A stretch of DNA of 64,000 nucleotides from Mycobacterium sp. DL440. Its GTDB lineage: Bacteria > Actinomycetota > Actinomycetes > Mycobacteriales > Mycobacteriaceae. The notes beneath the pieces are model-generated. The model worked only from the letters and a program-made list of their open reading frames with translations. It was not told the origin of the DNA and did no database searches. The stretch covers positions 3,923,327 through 3,987,326 of the forward strand of contig NZ_CP050191.1 in assembly GCF_011745145.1 (NCBI RefSeq), in the 5' to 3' direction. A program made the position numbers and the translations under genes. Shown one piece after another: positions 31,897 to 42,306 of the stretch (positions are counted from its first letter, which is position 1; each line of letters opens with the position of its first letter).

Positions 31897-32310
31897 ATGC
31901 CGAGCAGTATCGCGAATTCGATTGCCGTAGTTGCCGAACGGATCGCGGCAGCACTGGGACCACGGGCGATGCGGGTAATCGCCCACTTCAACAAGTACGT
32001 GACCAACCCACTGCAACGGCTGTGGGCGCCATGGCTGCCGTACATGGCCGTTATCGAGCACACCGGCCGGAAGTCGGGCAATCCTTACCGCACGCCGGTA
32101 ATGGCGTTCATCGACGACAAGTCCGTCTCGGTGGTGCTGAACTACGGCGAAAAGTCGGATTGGGTGCGCAATGTCCAGGCCGCGGGCAGCGCCGGTGTGG
32201 TGCACCGCGGCCGGCGCTACCAGCTGACCAATCCCCGCATCATCCCGGCCACCGACCAGAAGGCCCGGTTCGTCGCCACAGTCACGCCGCTTTCGACTCC
32301 TAGGTTGTAG
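31897..32310 (+). CDS. F420-type nitroreductase-family protein (DUF385)
   Basis: The ATG at 31897 gives a 137-aa protein with the same HTGRKSGNPYRTPV and YGEKSDWVRNVQAAG signatures as the gene at 7452-7847. Upstream in-frame starts (31801) would run into the tRNA promoter region. Such proteins bind deazaflavin F420 and reduce varied substrates. It is the first host gene to the right of element B. Confidence 0.85.
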   Translation: MPSSIANSIAVVAERIAAALGPRAMRVIAHFNKYVTNPLQRLWAPWLPYMAVIEHTGRKSGNPYRTPVMAFIDDKSVSVVLNYGEKSDWVRNVQAAGSAGVVHRGRRYQLTNPRIIPATDQKARFVATVTPLSTPRL

Positions 32311-32417
32311 AAATCGTGGCGGCACGACCCTGGTGTCGAAAGCGGCGTCGTAGATGCAGGCTCTGGCCTGAGCCACCCGGCGTAGGCTGCGCATATCCCG
32401 ACTCCCGGGAGGCTGCG

Positions 32418-33125
32418 ATGCCCGAACTGGCCATCGAACTGCGCGACGTGGTGCGCGAGTACAAGGTCGGCGGCCAGACAGTGCGCGCCCTCGACGAGAT
32501 CAGCCTCCAGCTCAACGGCGGGCAGTTCGTGTCGATCGTCGGCCCGTCGGGCGCAGGTAAGAGCACGCTGCTACACCTGCTCGGCGCGCTGGACTCCCCC
32601 GATTCGGGCTCGATCACCTTCGACGGCGAGGAGATCGGGCGCCTCGGCGATGAGCAGCAGTCGGCGTTCCGTCACCAGCGGGTGGGCTTCGTGTTCCAGT
32701 TCTTCAACCTGCTGCCGACCCTGTCGGCCTGGGAGAACGTGGCCGTTCCCAAATTGCTCGACGGGGTCCGGCTCGGCAAGGTCAAACCGCAGGCCGTGGA
32801 GCTCTTGGACCGCGTCGGCCTCGGCAACCGGACCGAGCACCGCCCATCCGAACTGTCCGGCGGTCAGATGCAGCGCGTCGCGGTGGCCCGGGCCATGATG
32901 ATGGATCCGCCGCTGATCCTGGCCGATGAGCCCACCGGCAATCTCGATTCGACGACGGGCGCGGCGATCTTGACCCTGCTGGGCGAAGTCGCCCACGAGG
33001 AGGGCCTGGGCCGGCTGGTGGTGATGGTGACCCACAACGCCGAGGCCGCCGCGGCCACCGACCGGGTGATCACGCTGCAGGACGGCCGGCTCGGCTCCGA
33101 CGAGATGTCGGTGGTGCCAGGGTGA
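32418..33125 (+). CDS. ABC transporter ATP-binding protein (LolD/MacB-like)
   Basis: The ATG at 32418 begins a 235-aa ATPase with Walker A GPSGAGKST, a Q-loop, signature LSGGQ and Walker B LILADEP. It is like the LolD/MacB/FtsE group that works with FtsX-type permeases. Its last codons overlap the permease start (GTGA). Substrate not predictable from sequence; such pairs in mycobacteria export lipids, peptides or drugs. Confidence 0.9.
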   Translation: MPELAIELRDVVREYKVGGQTVRALDEISLQLNGGQFVSIVGPSGAGKSTLLHLLGALDSPDSGSITFDGEEIGRLGDEQQSAFRHQRVGFVFQFFNLLPTLSAWENVAVPKLLDGVRLGKVKPQAVELLDRVGLGNRTEHRPSELSGGQMQRVAVARAMMMDPPLILADEPTGNLDSTTGAAILTLLGEVAHEEGLGRLVVMVTHNAEAAAATDRVITLQDGRLGSDEMSVVPG

Positions 33126-35614
33126 GACTCGCGGCCGCGGCTAGTCGGCTCCGAGTGTTCAGCCTGCGCGAACTGATCGTGCACCGGCGGCGCACGCTCG
33201 CCTCGATCGCCGTAATGGCCGTCTCGGCAATGTATCTCGTCGCGATCCTCGGCATCTTCGGGTCCATCACCGGATCGGTCAACCGGCTGGCGGACGGCGT
33301 CGCCGGTGTCGCCGCGCTCGAGGTCTCGGGTGTCACCGACGCGGGGTTTCCCGAGTCGGTGGCGGCCGACGTCGCCAAGGTTCCCGGCGTCGCGACCGCG
33401 GCACCGATGATCCGGATGTCCGCCCCCACCGCGACCGAACCGGTACTGCTGTTCGGTGCCGACGACCGCAGTCGCGCCCTGGAAGGTGCGTTGAAGGACG
33501 CGGTCGGGGTAAAGGTCGACGCGCCGTCCGCAACAGCTGAGGGCGTTCGCGTCGGGCCCGCCGTCGGCCACGCCAAAGGCGAGACGTTCCAGCTCGGCTC
33601 GGGGTCGGTCACCGTCTCCGAAGTCCTTGAGGGCAAGCAGCTCGCGGACCTCAACGGCGGCCACTACGTGCTGGCCCCACTCCCGTTGGCGCAGAACGTC
33701 ACCGGGAGACAAGGACAGCTCGACTCGATCCTGATCACCACCACACCGGGCGCTGACCTCGCCGCGGTGAGAGATCAGGTCACAGCGGCGGTGAACGGCC
33801 GGGCCTTGGTCGCCGCCCCGAGTTCGAGGGCGGCCCGCGCCGGTGACGGCGTCAAACTGATGAACTACATGGCGTTGATGGGCGCAGCGGTGGCGCTGGT
33901 GGTCGGCGCGTTCCTGATCTACACCACGATGACGATGGCGATCGCCCAACGCCGCCCGGTCATCTCGATGCTGCGGGCCATCGGCGGCCGGCGCGCCACC
34001 ATCGTCCGCGACATGCTCGCCGAGGCCACGATCCTCGGGCTGATCGGCGGCACGATCGGCTCACTGCTCGGAATAGTGTTGGGCCGGCTGGCCATTGGCC
34101 GACTGCCACCGACGATGACGCAGGGCCTCGAAGCCCGCATCGAGTACTGGCTGCCCGGCTACGCGATCCCGGTGGCCATCGCCGCCACGGCACTGACCAG
34201 TGTGGCAGCGTCGGCGATGGCGGCCCGGCAGGTGTACAAGGTCTCGCCGATCGAGGCGCTGGCGCCGGTCGGCGCCTCGGCGGCGGACAACGTGCCGCGC
34301 TGGCTGCGCATCGTCACCGGTCTTGCCGCTGTGGCGGTGCTGGCGGCGTCGATCCTGATCGTGTTCTACCAGCCGGGTTCGGTGGCGTTCGTGGCGATCG
34401 CGGCCCTGTTCACCGCGCAGATTGCGCTCGGTTTCGCGCTCGCCGGCCCCATCGTCAAGGCCACTGCCGCGGTGGCGCGCCTGTTCGGATCGGCCGGGGC
34501 GCTGGGTGCGGCGACGGTCGAGCGGGCACCACGACGCGTGTGGGCCACCGTGATGACCGTGCTGATCGCCGTCGTGACGACCGTGGTGATCACCGGCACG
34601 AACAACGACATGATCCGCTCGGCGCGCGACGTCTTCGCCCCGGTCGCCGACGTGGACGTCTGGGTGAGTGCCAACCCGCCCGACGAATACCCCACCGGTC
34701 GTCTGCCCCAAGGTCTTACCCAAAACGTCACCGAGGTGCCCGGAGTCGCGAACGTCACCGAAGGTGCCCTGGGCTTCGCCGTCGTCGGCGGCACCCGCGT
34801 CATGCTCGACGGCTTCGCCCCCGGCAGCCACGATGCCCTCTTCCGCGCCCTCGACGACCAGACCCGCAACGACGTGCTCGCCGGTCGTGGCGTGGTGCTC
34901 TCGCAGAATCTGAGTAACACCCTCAACGTCCGTGCCGGCGACGACCTGCAATTGCAGACGCCACACGGCCCACAACAGACGAAGGTGCTGGCGCTGGTCC
35001 CCTACTTCTCCACAGTGATCGGCACGGTCGGGATGGGGCTCGACCAGATGCGGGCCTGGTTCGACCGACCCGGGTCGACGACGCTACAGGTCACCGCCGT
35101 CAAGGGAACAGACCCGAATCGCCTGCTGGCCAACATCCGCAACGTAGTGCCCGCGCCGAACCACACCTACGACGGCCACACCGCACTGGCCGGTCTCGAG
35201 GCACCGCTGCATCAGAGCATGCTGATCGCCAACGCGGTGTGGATCATCGTGGTGTTCGTCGCCGCCGTCGCGCTGCTGAACACACTGACCCTGTCGGTGC
35301 TCGAGCGGCGCCGCGAAATCGGGGTATTGCGGGCGATGGGATCCAGTCGCCGCTACACGCTGGCCATGGTGCTGGCCGAGGCGGCGGCCATCGGCACCGT
35401 TGGCGGCATCCTGGGGTTGCTGATCGGTCTGGTCGATCAGTGGTTGTTCAGTCTGGTCAGCGCGGACGTCATGAATTTCAACGTCACGTTCCGGCCCAGC
35501 CCGATGGCGCTGGTCTTCACCCTCGGCGCGCTGGCCATCAGCCTGCTGGGGTCGCTGCCGCCAGCGCGACGCGCCGCGCGGCTCAACATCATCGAGGCGG
35601 TCAGCGTCGAATAG
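33122..35614 (+). CDS. FtsX/MacB-type ABC transporter permease, two-module form
   Basis: At 830 aa this is a double-length permease. An N-terminal helix (15-40), a periplasmic domain, three helices (about 245-370), a middle helix pair, a second periplasmic domain (500-690) and three final helices (700-820) follow the duplicated FtsX layout typical of actinobacteria. The C-terminus has RRREIGVLRAMGSSR and PARRAARLNI, the conserved cytoplasmic loop and tail of the family. It partners the ATPase at 32418; the start GTG overlaps that gene's stop. Confidence 0.88.
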   Translation: MRLAAAASRLRVFSLRELIVHRRRTLASIAVMAVSAMYLVAILGIFGSITGSVNRLADGVAGVAALEVSGVTDAGFPESVAADVAKVPGVATAAPMIRMSAPTATEPVLLFGADDRSRALEGALKDAVGVKVDAPSATAEGVRVGPAVGHAKGETFQLGSGSVTVSEVLEGKQLADLNGGHYVLAPLPLAQNVTGRQGQLDSILITTTPGADLAAVRDQVTAAVNGRALVAAPSSRAARAGDGVKLMNYMALMGAAVALVVGAFLIYTTMTMAIAQRRPVISMLRAIGGRRATIVRDMLAEATILGLIGGTIGSLLGIVLGRLAIGRLPPTMTQGLEARIEYWLPGYAIPVAIAATALTSVAASAMAARQVYKVSPIEALAPVGASAADNVPRWLRIVTGLAAVAVLAASILIVFYQPGSVAFVAIAALFTAQIALGFALAGPIVKATAAVARLFGSAGALGAATVERAPRRVWATVMTVLIAVVTTVVITGTNNDMIRSARDVFAPVADVDVWVSANPPDEYPTGRLPQGLTQNVTEVPGVANVTEGALGFAVVGGTRVMLDGFAPGSHDALFRALDDQTRNDVLAGRGVVLSQNLSNTLNVRAGDDLQLQTPHGPQQTKVLALVPYFSTVIGTVGMGLDQMRAWFDRPGSTTLQVTAVKGTDPNRLLANIRNVVPAPNHTYDGHTALAGLEAPLHQSMLIANAVWIIVVFVAAVALLNTLTLSVLERRREIGVLRAMGSSRRYTLAMVLAEAAAIGTVGGILGLLIGLVDQWLFSLVSADVMNFNVTFRPSPMALVFTLGALAISLLGSLPPARRAARLNIIEAVSVE

Positions 35615-36224
35615 TCGCGACCCCCTGCAAGTGCGGTGTGCACGGCGGCGGCACCAGCGTGCGGCGGCGACTGCGCAGTCCGCTGGTGTCGAATCCCGCT
35701 GCAGCGATGGCGTCGACGGTCCGGCGGTTCGGTTCGCACCCGGACGACAACCACGCCCACGGCTTCGCGATCAGGTCCTGGAACCGCCCCATCAATCCTT
35801 CGCCCCGGACATGTTCGAGAACGACCAACCGACCCGTCGGCGTCAGCACCCGCCGGATCTCGGCGAGCGTGGCCGGAACATCGTCGACCGAACACAACAC
35901 CAGCCCGACATGGACCGAATCGAAACTGTTGTCCGGAAACGGAATCGACTCCCCCACGCCATCGACGACATCGACCTCGACACCGTGACGCCGGGCCAGG
36001 GCGCGCGCCATTCGGCGCATCGCCGCCTCCGGTTCCACCGCGGCGACGGACGTCACCGCGGACGGCAGGAACAGCAGATCGGTCCCCGGCCCCACCCCGA
36101 CCAACAGCAACCGCCCCGTCGCATGGCTCATCGCCGACCGCCGGTACCGGCGGTAGAACAGCCTGTCGAATACCGGCATACCGAGTCGATACACGTAGGG
36201 GAACAACGGGTTACGGTGCTTCAT
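35601..36224 (-). CDS. SAM-dependent methyltransferase (class I)
   Basis: The ATG at 36224 overlaps the stop of the DUF4389 gene (TGATG). The 207-aa enzyme has a Rossmann-type SAM site (LLLVGVGPGTDLLFL), an acidic loop (AAVEPEAAMRRMA), and FPDNSFDSVHVGLVLCSV followed by EIRRVLTPTGRLVVLEH, as in UbiE/Methyltransf_11 enzymes. Substrate unknown. It is last in a three-gene operon with the monooxygenase and the DUF4389 protein and overlaps the convergent permease by 14 nt. Confidence 0.88.
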   Translation of the reverse strand: MKHRNPLFPYVYRLGMPVFDRLFYRRYRRSAMSHATGRLLLVGVGPGTDLLFLPSAVTSVAAVEPEAAMRRMARALARRHGVEVDVVDGVGESIPFPDNSFDSVHVGLVLCSVDDVPATLAEIRRVLTPTGRLVVLEHVRGEGLMGRFQDLIAKPWAWLSSGCEPNRRTVDAIAAAGFDTSGLRSRRRTLVPPPCTPHLQGVATIRR

Positions 36225-36823
36225 CAATACTTGCTGCCCAGATCCATTCGGAACGGTGGATATTCGTCGCTCATGAGCGACACGTACACGGCGACCCGAT
36301 AGCGCCATCGCACCATTCCCATCAGGAGGTCGAACATGCCCTGCGAGACGGTCCCCCGGGCCAGCAAACGCACTGCGGAGATGACGCACAGGACTTGCAG
36401 CGCCGCCTCCATCGCCCAGCACATGATGATCTGCGGAAGCGCCAACAGCCACCACTTGACCAGCACGGCTCCTCTGGAGAGTTGGTCGGGATAGTCGACC
36501 TCGAGATCGCCCGGATAGTCGGGGCCGGGTTTGAGGGTGAACGGTGGATATTTGTCGGTGGTGTTCATCGGGAACCGGTAGTTCATCACCCGCCACGACC
36601 AGCGCAGCACCCCGACGTTGAAATCGAACAGGGGCCGCGGATACCGGCCGGTGCACAGGATCGCCACCCCCGCGGCAATGGTCACCAGCGGGTACACCAG
36701 GTAGAGGCCGATCAGGATCGGATAGTGCGGCACCGCCAGCACGCACCATTTGACGAGCCACAGTCGACGCGACGGTGCGTCGATGGCGCCGCGCACCCGT
36801 ACGGCCTCAGCGGGCATGTTCAT
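36224..36823 (-). CDS. DUF4389 membrane protein
   Basis: About 199 aa with a duplicated membrane module: two hydrophobic segments in each half (near 28-58 and 120-155), each followed by an RWRYRVAVYVSLMSDEYPPF-like motif (the first copy reads RWSWRVMNYRFP...KYPPF). This is DUF4389, of unknown function. It overlaps the end of the upstream monooxygenase and is coupled to the methyltransferase by a TGATG overlap. Confidence 0.85.
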   Translation of the reverse strand: MNMPAEAVRVRGAIDAPSRRLWLVKWCVLAVPHYPILIGLYLVYPLVTIAAGVAILCTGRYPRPLFDFNVGVLRWSWRVMNYRFPMNTTDKYPPFTLKPGPDYPGDLEVDYPDQLSRGAVLVKWWLLALPQIIMCWAMEAALQVLCVISAVRLLARGTVSQGMFDLLMGMVRWRYRVAVYVSLMSDEYPPFRMDLGSKY

Positions 36824-38060
36824 CACGTCCGGCAGGCGCCGCGGCAGCCAGGGCCCGGCTGATCCCCGCCGCCATCCGGCGGTGGCTCACCACCCGAAGG
36901 AACGTCGCCAACACCCAGGTCATGAGCCGGTCCGGGACCATCGCCGCCGGCCGCAGCACCGCCTCACCGTGCGACACCTGCAGCGAGGCCACCCGGGACA
37001 CCGCTGCGACCCGACGGCGGCGGGTGTTCTCGTACCAGCGCAGCGCACCGGACAGATCACCGTTGCCGCTGTGGTGAAAATCCGAAATCGCCTTGCACAA
37101 CACCATCGTGTCGAGCAATGCCTGGTTGGTTCCCTGTGCCAACGTTGGCGGCATCGTGTGGGCCGCATCGCCCAACAACGTCAACGCGCCGTGGCCCGGC
37201 CCCGGAATGGGATGCCGAAAATGCGGATACGGCGAATGCGCGAGATCGTCGTCGGTCAGTGTCGCGATTACCTGATCGACCACCTCGGACCATCCGGTGA
37301 AATTGGCGCGGATCACGTCGATCGGGCGTTCGGGCCGGACAAAGTCCGGTGACCACGGCAGGTCGAACCACCACTGCACCTCGGCGTCTCCGGCCGGCCA
37401 GAGGCCGAGGTTCCCGTGCTCCCCGACGATGACGAAGGCGACGTGCCGATCGGCCCCGTCCGGCAGCGTTCCCAATCCCTGCCAACTGCACCAACCGGTC
37501 GGCACCGCATGCGGCGCCCCGACGATCTCCCGCACCGAGGAGTGCAAGCCGTCCGCCCCGATGACCAGATCTCCATCCACACAACGACCGTCGGCGAAAT
37601 CGAGGCGAACCCCGCCGCCGCCGTTCGCGACCCCCACCACCTGGGCGCGGCACCGAATCCGTTCCGCGGGAAAACCTTCCAGCAGGCGTTCGAGCAGAAC
37701 CCGGCGCGGAACCATCCGGACCGGCGCACCCATCCGGTTCACGATGGTCGTCACGTCGAGGGTGGTCATCGGGCGTCCCGTCGACGTCACCACCCGCACG
37801 GTCGCCAGCTCCTGGCCGGCACCGTCCATCTCGACGCCGAGCTGCCGTAGCACGGTTTCACCGTTCGACCAGATGGTGACGGCGCCGCCACCGGCCCGTA
37901 CCTCGGGGCGCTGCTCGAACACCGTGACGTCGTGCCCGTCGCGCAACAAACCCCGGGCGATGGAGATACCACCCACCCCCGCACCGACAACGAGGATCCG
38001 CAGCGACGCTTTCGGCGCTGGCTGAATGTGGTGCCGGCTCTCGGGCCGTTTTGGGCCCAC
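36807..38060 (-). CDS. FAD-dependent monooxygenase (PHBH/UbiH type)
   Basis: A 417-aa flavoprotein: ADP-binding VVGAGVGGISIARGL (residues 23-37), a GADGLHS motif binding FAD and NADPH, and LLGDAAHTMPPTLAQG in the C-terminal third. These are the three signature motifs of group A aromatic hydroxylases. Substrate is unknown. The GTG at 38060 is used; a later start is possible since homology begins near residue 20. First gene of the operon with DUF4389 and methyltransferase genes. Confidence 0.87.
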   Translation of the reverse strand: MGPKRPESRHHIQPAPKASLRILVVGAGVGGISIARGLLRDGHDVTVFEQRPEVRAGGGAVTIWSNGETVLRQLGVEMDGAGQELATVRVVTSTGRPMTTLDVTTIVNRMGAPVRMVPRRVLLERLLEGFPAERIRCRAQVVGVANGGGGVRLDFADGRCVDGDLVIGADGLHSSVREIVGAPHAVPTGWCSWQGLGTLPDGADRHVAFVIVGEHGNLGLWPAGDAEVQWWFDLPWSPDFVRPERPIDVIRANFTGWSEVVDQVIATLTDDDLAHSPYPHFRHPIPGPGHGALTLLGDAAHTMPPTLAQGTNQALLDTMVLCKAISDFHHSGNGDLSGALRWYENTRRRRVAAVSRVASLQVSHGEAVLRPAAMVPDRLMTWVLATFLRVVSHRRMAAGISRALAAAAPAGRDEHAR

Positions 38061-38108
38061 GGCTCAATTATGTCCGGTGCGGGGCCGCTGTACACCTCAC
38101 CAGGCGTT

Positions 38109-38163
38109 GAACGTGAACTTGCTTGCGAGTTTCGGGCAAAGAATGGAGAACAAGCTCACGTTC
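38109..38163. promoter_or_regulatory. 13-bp inverted repeat in the kdp upstream region
   Basis: GAACGTGAACTTG (38109-38121) pairs with CAAGCTCACGTTC (38151-38163), one wobble. It lies in the 258-bp gap between the divergent monooxygenase and kdp operons. The centre contains GCGAGTTTCGG, shared with the hairpin at 4482-4516. A KdpE site may also be in this gap but was not identified. Confidence 0.5.
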
Positions 38164-38318
38164 CGGCAGCCGATGCCGCCCGAACGAAGTCCGTTAAGGA
38201 CTCCGCCTCGGCCGTAAAGAAACCGTCAAGGCCCCGTTCATGCCAGCTGCCTGGACAGAACCTGGGGAAGGCCACCGAAATCCGGGGGCCCGTAAACGTG
38301 TCTTCGAACGGAGACGGC

Positions 38319-38402
38319 ATGCCTGTCCTGCTCTATTTGGTGCTGACAGTGGCGATCTTTGCGCTGCTGGGCCTGGTGCAGAAGTTGGTCGAGGGACTGT
38401 GA
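38319..38402 (+). CDS. 27-aa membrane peptide preceding KdpF
   Basis: The frame [20 protein letters not shown]...VEGL codes one hydrophobic helix with a short charged tail. GGAGAC lies 5 nt upstream of the ATG. Its stop overlaps the kdpF GTG start, so it is translated with the operon. A similar tiny peptide upstream of kdpF is, to my recollection, common in actinobacteria. It may be an accessory subunit of the Kdp complex. Confidence 0.7.
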   Translation: MPVLLYLVLTVAIFALLGLVQKLVEGL

Positions 38403-38488
38403 GCTACGAAAACGTCGTCGGCCTGGGCCTGGCCATCCTCATCGCGCTGTTTCTCTTCGCCGCGCTGCTGTTTCCGGAGAGGTTCTAG
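38399..38488 (+). CDS. kdpF: KdpF, small stabilising subunit of K+-transporting ATPase
   Basis: The 29-aa single-helix peptide has the KdpF pattern (NVVGLGLAI...[12 protein letters not shown]). KdpF stabilises the KdpABC complex in the membrane. The GTG start overlaps the preceding peptide's stop and its TAG overlaps the kdpA GTG, so translation is tightly coupled. Confidence 0.88.
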   Translation: MSYENVVGLGLAILIALFLFAALLFPERF

Positions 38489-40158
38489 TGACTACTACAA
38501 CCGCGGGGATCGTCTTCCTCGCCGTGCTCATCGCCGCGGTGGCGGCGGTCCACGTGCCGCTCGGCGACTACATGTACCGCGTGTACACGTCGGAGAAGCA
38601 GTCGCGCGCCGAGCGCGTCATCTACCGGTTGATCGGCGCCGATCCGAAGGCCGAGCAGACCTGGGGCGCCTACGCCCGCAGCGTGCTGGCCTTCTCCGCG
38701 ATCAGCATCCTGTTCCTGTTCATTCTGCAGCTGGTCCAGGGCAAGCTGCCGCTGCATCTCAACGATCCGGGCACGCCGATGACACCGGCACTGGCCTGGA
38801 ACACCGCCGTCAGCTTCGTGACGAACACGAACTGGCAGGCCTATTCCGGTGAATCGACCCAGGGGCACCTGGTGCAGATGGCCGGCCTTGCCGTGCAGAA
38901 CTTCGTCTCCGCCGCGGTCGGTATGGCGGTGGCCGTGGCGTTGGTGCGTGGCCTGGTTCGGCGCAGCACCGGTGACCTCGGCAACTTCTGGGTCGACCTG
39001 GTGCGCGGCAATCTCCGGATCCTGCTGCCGATTTCGATCATCGGCGCGCTGGTCCTGGTCGGCGGTGGGGCCATCCAGAATTTCGCTCTCCACACCGAGG
39101 TGGTCAACACCCTCGTCGGCGGTACGCAGACCATCCCGGGCGGCCCGGTCGCCAGCCAGGAAGTCATCAAACTGCTCGGCACCAATGGCGGCGGCTTCTT
39201 CAACGCCAACTCGGCGCATCCGTTCGAGAACCCCACCACGTGGACGAACTGGGTGGAGATCTTCCTGATCCTGATGATCCCGTTCTCGCTACCGCGCACG
39301 TTCGGACGCATGGTCGGCAGCCCCAAACAAGGTCTGGCGATCGCCTCGGCGATGGCCGTCATCGCCACCATCAGCGTCAGCTTGATGATGCTGTTCCAGT
39401 TGCAGGCCCGCGGCACCGTCCCCACCGCCGCCGGCTCCGCGATGGAAGGGGTCGAACAGCGGTTCGGCGTCGCCAACTCCGCGGTGTTCGCGGATGCGAC
39501 GACACTGACGTCGACGGGTGCGGTGGACTCCTTCCACGACTCGTACACCAGCCTCGGCGGCATGATCACGATGTTCAACATGCAACTCGGTGAGGTGGCC
39601 CCCGGCGGCGTCGGCTCCGGCCTATACGGCATGTTGGTCCTGGCGATCATCACCGTGTTCGTCGCAGGCCTCATGGTGGGCCGCACCCCGGAATACCTGG
39701 GCAAGAAGATCACCCCCCGGGAGATCAAGCTGGCCGCAACGTATTTCCTCGTAACACCACTGATCGTGCTGACCGGCACCGCGGTGGCCATGGCCATGCC
39801 CGGCCAACGGGCGGGCATGCTGAACACCGGGCCACACGGCCTGTCGGAAGTGCTGTACGCGTTCACCTCGGCGGCCAACAACAACGGCTCCGCCTTCGCC
39901 GGCATCAGCGTCAACACCGAGTGGTACAACACCGCCCTCGGCCTCTCGATGGTGTTCGGCCGGTTCCTGCCGATCATCTTCGTGCTCGCGTTGGCCGGAT
40001 CGCTTGCCCGCCAAGGTAAGACACCTGATTCGGCCGGCACACTGCCCACCCATCGACCCCAGTTCGTCGGCATGGTTGCCGGCGTCACGCTGATCCTGGT
40101 CGCCCTCACCTTCCTGCCGATGCTCGCACTCGGGCCCCTTGCTGAAGGAATTCACTGA
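38488..40158 (+). CDS. kdpA: KdpA, K+-binding subunit of the Kdp ATPase
   Basis: The GTG at 38488 gives 556 aa, the normal KdpA length. It is a multi-spanning protein of the SKT channel family. Selectivity-filter-like segments include [21 protein letters not shown] and [10 protein letters not shown], which line the K+ pore. High-affinity K+ uptake by KdpFABC serves cells short of potassium. The stop overlaps the kdpB start (TGATG). Confidence 0.97.
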   Translation: MTTTTAGIVFLAVLIAAVAAVHVPLGDYMYRVYTSEKQSRAERVIYRLIGADPKAEQTWGAYARSVLAFSAISILFLFILQLVQGKLPLHLNDPGTPMTPALAWNTAVSFVTNTNWQAYSGESTQGHLVQMAGLAVQNFVSAAVGMAVAVALVRGLVRRSTGDLGNFWVDLVRGNLRILLPISIIGALVLVGGGAIQNFALHTEVVNTLVGGTQTIPGGPVASQEVIKLLGTNGGGFFNANSAHPFENPTTWTNWVEIFLILMIPFSLPRTFGRMVGSPKQGLAIASAMAVIATISVSLMMLFQLQARGTVPTAAGSAMEGVEQRFGVANSAVFADATTLTSTGAVDSFHDSYTSLGGMITMFNMQLGEVAPGGVGSGLYGMLVLAIITVFVAGLMVGRTPEYLGKKITPREIKLAATYFLVTPLIVLTGTAVAMAMPGQRAGMLNTGPHGLSEVLYAFTSAANNNGSAFAGISVNTEWYNTALGLSMVFGRFLPIIFVLALAGSLARQGKTPDSAGTLPTHRPQFVGMVAGVTLILVALTFLPMLALGPLAEGIH

Positions 40159-42305
40159 TGTCAGTACCTACCCTCGATTCACCGTCATCCGCGCAGCAGA
40201 AACCCACTAGTTCCAAGAGAATTCAGGGTGGCCTGCTGGACCCGAAGATGCTGTGGCGCTCGACGCCCGCCGCATTACGCAAGCTCGACCCGCGCACGCT
40301 GTGGCGCAACCCCGTCATGTTCATCGTCGAGATCGGCGCGGCCTGGAGTACCTTCCTGGCCGTCACCGACCCGTCGTGGTTCTCCGCGTTGATCGTGGTC
40401 TGGCTGTGGCTGACAGTGATCTTCGCCAATCTGGCCGAGGCCGTCGCCGAGGGACGCGGCAAGGCCCAGGCCGAGTCGCTGCGTAAAACCAAGACGTCGA
40501 CGATGTCCCGCCGGCTCACCGGCTGGTCGCCGGGCTCTCCCGGCCGCGAGGAAGAAGTGGCCGCACCGCTGCTGCAGCAGGGCGACGTCGTCGTCGTCGA
40601 GGCCGGCCAGGTCATCCCCGGAGACGGCGATGTCGTGGAAGGCATTGCCTCGGTGGATGAATCGGCCATCACCGGCGAATCGGCACCCGTCATCAGGGAG
40701 TCCGGTGGTGACCGGAGCGCCGTCACCGGCGGCACCACGGTGTTGTCCGATCGCATCGTCGTCCAGATCACCCAGAAGCCCGGTGAGAGCTTCATCGACC
40801 GGATGATCAACCTCGTCGAGGGCGCCAACCGGCAGAAGACCCCCAACGAGATCGCGCTCAACATCCTGCTGGCCTCGTTGACGATCATCTTCGTCTTCGC
40901 CGTCGCGACCCTGCAGCCGCTGGCGATCTTCTCCAAGGCCAACAACCCGGGCGTCCCAGACACCTTGGCGCTCAACGGGAACGGCATCTCAGGCATCGTC
41001 ATGGTGTCACTGCTGGTGTGCCTGATCCCCACCACCATCGGCGCCCTGCTCTCGGCGATCGGTATCGCCGGGATGGACCGGCTGGTGCAGCGGAACGTGC
41101 TGGCCATGTCCGGCCGCGCCGTCGAAGCCGCCGGCGACGTGAACACGTTGCTGCTCGACAAGACCGGCACCATCACCCTCGGTAACCGGCAGGCCGCCGC
41201 ATTCGTACCGCTGTCCGGTGTCACCCCCGAGCAGCTCGCCGATGCGGCACAGCTGTCCAGCCTGGCCGACGAGACGCCTGAGGGCCGCTCGATCGTAGTG
41301 TTCGCCAAGCAGGAATTCGGCCTGCGGGGACGCACACCCGGCGAACTCGACAACGCGCACTGGGTCGAATTCAGCGCCAACACCCGGATGTCGGGCGTCG
41401 ACCTGTCCGGCGATCACCGACTGCGCAAGGGTGCGGCGGGCGCGGTCGCCGACTGGGTGCGTTCCGAAGGCGGCCGGGTGCCAACCGAACTCGGTGACAT
41501 CGTGGACGGCATCTCGGCCGCCGGTGGCACCCCGCTGGTGGTCGGGCAGGTGGTGAGCGGGAAGCCCGAAGTACTCGGCGTCATCCACCTCAAGGACGTC
41601 GTCAAACAGGGCATGCGGGAACGCTTCGACGAGATGCGCCGCATGGGTATCCGCACCGTGATGATCACCGGCGACAATCCGTTGACCGCCAAGGCCATCG
41701 CCGACGAAGCGGGCGTGGACGACTTCCTCGCCGAAGCCACGCCCGAAGACAAGATGGCACTGATCAAGAAGGAGCAGGCCGGCGGCAAGCTCGTCGCGAT
41801 GACCGGCGACGGCACCAACGACGCCCCCGCCCTGGCGCAGGCCGACGTCGGCGTCGCGATGAACAGCGGGACCTCGGCGGCCAAAGAGGCCGGCAACATG
41901 GTGGATCTCGACTCCGATCCCACCAAGCTCATCGAGATCGTCGAGATCGGCAAGCAGCTGCTGATCACGCGTGGGGCACTGACCACGTTCTCGATCGCCA
42001 ACGACATCGCGAAGTACTTCGCGATCATCCCGGCGTTGTTCGTGGCGCTGTTCCCCGGCCTGGACCTGCTGAACATCATGCGGCTGCACAGCCCGCAATC
42101 GGCGATCCTGTCGGCGGTGATCTTCAACGCGATCGTCATCGTGACGCTGATCCCGTTGGCGCTCAAGGGTGTCCGCTACACCCCGAGCAGCGCGTCCAAG
42201 CTGTTGAGCCGCAACCTGTACGTCTACGGCCTCGGCGGCATCATCGCGCCGTTCATCGGCATCAAGCTGATCGACCTCGTCGTCCAACTCTTTCCGGAAA
42301 TGTGA
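40158..42305 (+). CDS. kdpB: KdpB, P-type ATPase subunit
   Basis: This 715-aa P-type ATPase has the A-domain TGES (about residue 171), phosphorylation motif DKTGT (about 334), TGDN and GDGTNDAP (about 550). It hydrolyses ATP to drive K+ transport through KdpA. Length and motifs are typical, with no sign of inactivation. One nucleotide separates it from kdpC. Confidence 0.97.
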   Translation: MSVPTLDSPSSAQQKPTSSKRIQGGLLDPKMLWRSTPAALRKLDPRTLWRNPVMFIVEIGAAWSTFLAVTDPSWFSALIVVWLWLTVIFANLAEAVAEGRGKAQAESLRKTKTSTMSRRLTGWSPGSPGREEEVAAPLLQQGDVVVVEAGQVIPGDGDVVEGIASVDESAITGESAPVIRESGGDRSAVTGGTTVLSDRIVVQITQKPGESFIDRMINLVEGANRQKTPNEIALNILLASLTIIFVFAVATLQPLAIFSKANNPGVPDTLALNGNGISGIVMVSLLVCLIPTTIGALLSAIGIAGMDRLVQRNVLAMSGRAVEAAGDVNTLLLDKTGTITLGNRQAAAFVPLSGVTPEQLADAAQLSSLADETPEGRSIVVFAKQEFGLRGRTPGELDNAHWVEFSANTRMSGVDLSGDHRLRKGAAGAVADWVRSEGGRVPTELGDIVDGISAAGGTPLVVGQVVSGKPEVLGVIHLKDVVKQGMRERFDEMRRMGIRTVMITGDNPLTAKAIADEAGVDDFLAEATPEDKMALIKKEQAGGKLVAMTGDGTNDAPALAQADVGVAMNSGTSAAKEAGNMVDLDSDPTKLIEIVEIGKQLLITRGALTTFSIANDIAKYFAIIPALFVALFPGLDLLNIMRLHSPQSAILSAVIFNAIVIVTLIPLALKGVRYTPSSASKLLSRNLYVYGLGGIIAPFIGIKLIDLVVQLFPEM

Positions 42306-42306
42306 C

